Shown here in pieces: positions 23,960 to 26,982 of a stretch of 26,982 nt of DNA. Both the position numbers and the translations under genes were made by a program. Position 1 is the stretch's first letter; each line of letters starts with the position of its first letter. The stretch comes from VGMD01 sp964552055 (GTDB taxonomy: Bacteria > Chlamydiota > Chlamydiia > Chlamydiales > 2-12-FULL-49-11). Location of the stretch: assembly GCA_964552055.1 (NCBI GenBank), contig CAZKFL010000027.1, forward strand, positions 1 to 26,982, read 5' to 3'. Under the pieces are notes generated by a model that saw only the letters and a program-made list of their open reading frames with translations, was not told where the DNA came from and made no database searches.

Positions 23960-26794
23960 TTATAGTTCTTCAATTAATCCCAAGAGTTTTGTGACTTGTG
24001 CTTGAACTGCGGGATCTCCATGTGCCTTAAACTCGTCTAAAGCTAGGGAGATTATTTTATTGTAGATTTTTTCCTTTTTTAGAATTGCTTCAAGAAGTCT
24101 AAAACCATTGAAAGTGATAAACCATTTTTTGCTTAAGATAGCACCTAATGCGACTTGAAGGATCTTTTCATCTTGTCCCTTTTCTGCGATTTTTTCTACC
24201 TGTAGAACCCATAGCTCAAAATAGAATCGATTAACAAGACCATCTTCACTAGCTTTTAAAATTTTTTTAAAAAAATCAATGCTTTCTATTAAAAATTCTC
24301 CCTTTTCTGATAATCGTTTTAATAGATCTTGCCAATGACGTGATGCTAAATTTTTTTGCAAGCCTTCTTCTATTAGAGCAAAAGCTTCTTCATACCCCTT
24401 TTCTTTATGAAACAATTCTTGGAAAATAAGTCGCCCTATTCCTTGATTTGCAGTTTGTTTACAAAACTTTTGTGCAAGGGCAAGGGCTTCATTGTGACCG
24501 AACCCCTGCTGCACGAGCTTTAAAAGAAGTTCCTTGCTGTGATAGTCAATTCCATCTTGCGTGAGATCTATTACTGCATCAAGAGCTTCTTGAAATCCGT
24601 ATCCTTCATTTACAATGACTACGAAAAGATCCAGCCCTCGGTTACGCATATAGTGATTTGAATTTGAAACAAGATGCTTAGCAAAAAAAATGGATTCTTC
24701 AAAGGTATTTTTTTCTACTAAGAGTTTTTGTAAAAGTTTAAGTCCTTGATTCGCAATTTCATAAACTGGATTCATACAAGCTTCTTGTCCAATGCTTAAA
24801 AGTTCATGAAGTTCTATTTTGTCCCTTGAAACTGCTGCTAAAAAATTTAGTGCCTTTCGAGCTACACATTCATTTTCATTTTTTACTGCTGCATGGACAG
24901 CTTGAACGATTGTTTTGGAATATCCTTCCTTTTGTTCAAGGGGGAGTTTTGCAAATATATCAAATAGGAAAGTAAGAGTAGTGGGGTCATCTGAATGAGA
25001 TTGAAGCGCCTCTTCTAGCGCAAACTTCATAGTTGGATCATAATATTGTTTGTCAAGAAGGTCTTCAAGAAGTGAGAGACCTCTTTGCGCTATGTCCAAA
25101 GAAAAGTGGTTACAAGCATTTTTTGCAGCGACAAATGCGGCATCATATTGGCCGTGTGTGATTACCTGCCCGAATAGGTCTAGTCCGAGTGCTATAATTT
25201 TTTCATTACGACTTAAGCAGGCAGTAGAAGCGGATGATATGGCCTCGTCGATTCCTAAACCTTTGTTCAATAAATGCCAAAAAAGGTGTCTTCCTCGATG
25301 AACTACAGTTCTATCTTCATGAATAATAGCTTGCCTTGCTATCGATACCATTTCTTCGTATCCTGATTTTCTAAAATCTTCTTTCCATGAAGCCGTAACC
25401 ATTGCTTTATCAAGGAAAGGAATTGGATGGGGTGATAAACCTTCTTTAAAACCCAGGTCATTTTCAATAAGAAGAGCAAAGAGATCAATAACATTCTCAT
25501 TGAAAGGAAGAGCCTCTCTTAGCGCAATGATTAGATCAGGATGAATAATGCCCTCATTAATAAGTTTATGAAAGAATGAATACGCATATTTGCGATTAGG
25601 CTCATCACCATTTCTTAAGCTATCTTTTGCCTTTGAAAGCGCTTTAAGATAAGCGTTATGCTCTCCTTCCCATCCTAATTGGTGAAAGGGAAGAAAGGCG
25701 AGAGAAGAACTTTCTACTGAGGCTTTTGCAAGTAACCTTATTTGTGGATCATCTTTCCAGCGTTCAAAACAAGCGTCAATTGCAAGAGAATATGTATGAA
25801 AATATTGGGCATGTATGAGCATAGCTTTAAATTCGTTAATCGCTTGTAAAAACTTTCCAGCGGGGATATTCCAAGCGAAAAAAAGTTCGCCTGAATTATG
25901 TTTTAAAGGTTTTGCAGCAGTGAATATTTCAGCGCGATGAAAAAGCTCTACCCAATCTGCAATTTCTGCCCATCTTGAGAATCCATCAACTGTAGTCGGA
26001 CCTAAAATTGTCCCTTCCATTTTCAGTTGAGAAGATTCTAGATCGTAAATGAGATCGATTCTACCCGAATGGAAAGGGTAAAAAAGTGCATAACGGTGAG
26101 TGATCGTTTGAGCTGTATGAGCTACATCAGTTTTTATTTTTTTCACCATTCTAGAGTCTGTATAATAAGGGCTATTGTCAATCACTGTCACCCAACTTGC
26201 ACCGTCCCATTGCTGGGTTCCCCAATCCGTTTTTTGATCCAAGATTTTCAATGCTTCTTTTAATGGTTCCGGAAGCTCTGGTTTTTTAAATGTATGTATA
26301 ATATTTCTTATAAATTGTTCAAATCGCGAGAGCATTGATTCCGAGGTTGATAGAATGGGCGCGCATTCATAAGAAACTAGATCGCTATTGCTTTTGAACA
26401 AGTATTCATTAGAGCCTCTATAGCTTTCAGAGACATCTATACAAGATTTGGTGAATAGTTCTTCTCCTGCGACACTATCCATAGCAGGAAGTAATAACAG
26501 AGTAAAAAGTGCAATTAAAACAAGCCTGTTAGGTGGAATGCCTGTCGATTTTAGATGCGCTATCTGACGTTTCTGTGTAACCCCTAAAGAGTTTATGGGT
26601 AAAAATGAGAGTGAATGAGTTGCTGCCTTTGAAACAATCGTCTCTTGTGGATAAGGAATTTGAGGTTTACTGCGCTGGCTCCATGATTGACAAAAATATT
26701 TTGAAGTGCGGGGAGGCTCTTTATAGATCCCTCTGTTTGTGACGGCATTAAATCGTCCAGCTTTAGATGTTCTATGATAAGTTTCCAATTTCAA
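23960..26794 (-). CDS. Large HEAT-like helical repeat protein with N-terminal hydrophobic segment
   Basis: This 944-residue protein has a long polar N-terminus (1-90) followed by a hydrophobic segment, LVLIALFTLLLLPAM, at 91-105 and a possible cleavage after SVAG. From about 370 onward, paired amphipathic helices repeat every 35-40 residues with the pattern G-x-x-E-A..A and R-G-L-x-L-[LF]..L, for example AQRGLSLLEDLLDKQ, ANQGLKLLQKLLVEK and RNRGLDLFVVIVNEGYGFQEALDAV. This is a HEAT/ARM-like solenoid, a protein-binding scaffold. Residues 130-370 form a separate region with WAEIADWVELFHRAEIF. GGGGAAGAG precedes the ATG. The signal-like segment starts unusually late, so either the true start is internal or the protein is a signal-anchored membrane protein. 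It is probably host-interacting. Confidence 0.6.
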   Translation of the reverse strand: MKLETYHRTSKAGRFNAVTNRGIYKEPPRTSKYFCQSWSQRSKPQIPYPQETIVSKAATHSLSFLPINSLGVTQKRQIAHLKSTGIPPNRLVLIALFTLLLLPAMDSVAGEELFTKSCIDVSESYRGSNEYLFKSNSDLVSYECAPILSTSESMLSRFEQFIRNIIHTFKKPELPEPLKEALKILDQKTDWGTQQWDGASWVTVIDNSPYYTDSRMVKKIKTDVAHTAQTITHRYALFYPFHSGRIDLIYDLESSQLKMEGTILGPTTVDGFSRWAEIADWVELFHRAEIFTAAKPLKHNSGELFFAWNIPAGKFLQAINEFKAMLIHAQYFHTYSLAIDACFERWKDDPQIRLLAKASVESSSLAFLPFHQLGWEGEHNAYLKALSKAKDSLRNGDEPNRKYAYSFFHKLINEGIIHPDLIIALREALPFNENVIDLFALLIENDLGFKEGLSPHPIPFLDKAMVTASWKEDFRKSGYEEMVSIARQAIIHEDRTVVHRGRHLFWHLLNKGLGIDEAISSASTACLSRNEKIIALGLDLFGQVITHGQYDAAFVAAKNACNHFSLDIAQRGLSLLEDLLDKQYYDPTMKFALEEALQSHSDDPTTLTFLFDIFAKLPLEQKEGYSKTIVQAVHAAVKNENECVARKALNFLAAVSRDKIELHELLSIGQEACMNPVYEIANQGLKLLQKLLVEKNTFEESIFFAKHLVSNSNHYMRNRGLDLFVVIVNEGYGFQEALDAVIDLTQDGIDYHSKELLLKLVQQGFGHNEALALAQKFCKQTANQGIGRLIFQELFHKEKGYEEAFALIEEGLQKNLASRHWQDLLKRLSEKGEFLIESIDFFKKILKASEDGLVNRFYFELWVLQVEKIAEKGQDEKILQVALGAILSKKWFITFNGFRLLEAILKKEKIYNKIISLALDEFKAHGDPAVQAQVTKLLGLIEEL

Positions 26795-26815
26795 CTCTTC
26801 CCCTAATTATTAAGA

Positions 26816-26838
26816 CAAATATTTTAATTAAATATTTG
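26816..26838. promoter_or_regulatory. AT-rich palindrome ahead of the helical-repeat gene
   Basis: CAAATATTT and AAATATTTG form a perfect nine-base inverted repeat around a five-base centre, 22 bases upstream of the start codon on the minus strand. Its position suits an operator or a promoter element. Confidence 0.4.
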
Positions 26839-26852
26839 AATTATGGCAAGTT

Positions 26853-26922
26853 ATATACTGAGAGTGATTCAAAAATTGGGATTTTTCGGGGTTAGAAACC
26901 CCTGAATTTGAATTAAGCAAAG
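26853..26922 (+). repeat. Upstream repeat of about 70 bases, copy 2
   Basis: This is the second copy of the sequence at 17092-17161. The plus-strand frame from ATG 26843 reads MASYILRVIQKLGFFGVRNP and stops. A one-base shift continues EFELSKAVGEGKVLFALEGA to the window end, matching the peptide of the other copy. GGGGTT-AGA-AACCCC at 26888-26902 is a perfect hairpin. It is best seen as a decayed coding remnant that runs off the window. Confidence 0.55.
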
Positions 26923-26982
26923 CTGTTGGCGAGGGCAAAGTGCTATTTGCACTAGAAGGGGCCCGCGTTAAAAAAAGTGTCC

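Overview
The window looks like an accessory stretch of a chromosome from the Chlamydiota, most likely an environmental, host-associated lineage of the Parachlamydiales type. This is inferred from the AT-rich base composition (roughly one third G+C by eye), the weak or absent Shine-Dalgarno sequences, the Cys-containing outer-membrane barrel proteins, the very long effector-like ORFs and the many decayed insertion-sequence fragments. No rRNA, tRNA or universal housekeeping gene is present to fix the taxonomy, so the assignment is moderate in confidence.

Layout: 1-500 holds a short tandem repeat array and a broken gene fragment. 570-1602 carries a glycosyltransferase with a signal peptide and an overlapping short secreted ORF cut off by a repeat. 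1887-5621 is a 1244-residue protein with a C-terminal HD-type phosphodiesterase domain that resembles the PDE domain of the Legionella SidE family. 6320-8007 is a two-gene unit of a sterol-methyltransferase-like enzyme and an exported Fe/Mn superoxide dismutase. 8204-11998 is a second giant protein built on about seven copies of an 66-102 residue repeat of the LTxxQI type. 12000-15500 is a decayed zone: two IS630-type transposase fragments, a small broken ORF, an unknown effector-like gene flanked by inverted 29-bp repeats, a cysteine-rich granulin-like protein and a small membrane protein. 15531-16721 is an MGDG-synthase/MurG-type glycosyltransferase.

17227-23159 is a block of exported proteins: an autotransporter-type barrel directly followed by a family 8 glycosyl hydrolase, a second outer-membrane barrel-like protein on the other strand, then a TolB-like propeller that overlaps a kelch-like propeller gene. 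The window closes with a small two-helix membrane protein and a 944-residue alpha-helical repeat protein with an N-terminal hydrophobic segment.

Taken together, most intact genes encode proteins predicted to be exported or to act on a host. They are separated by four families of short dispersed repeats: a GAAAGGGTCA/GGCCTGAC element at the 3' ends of genes, a TTCGAACCGGGTAT element that looks like a tRNA T-arm remnant, a GGGTCATCCTTGCGTTAT 29-mer, and an upstream repeat of about 70 bp. The best candidates for something undescribed are the SidE-like multidomain protein, the LTxxQI repeat protein, the granulin-like protein, the barrel plus GH8 pair, and the gene-end repeat family.
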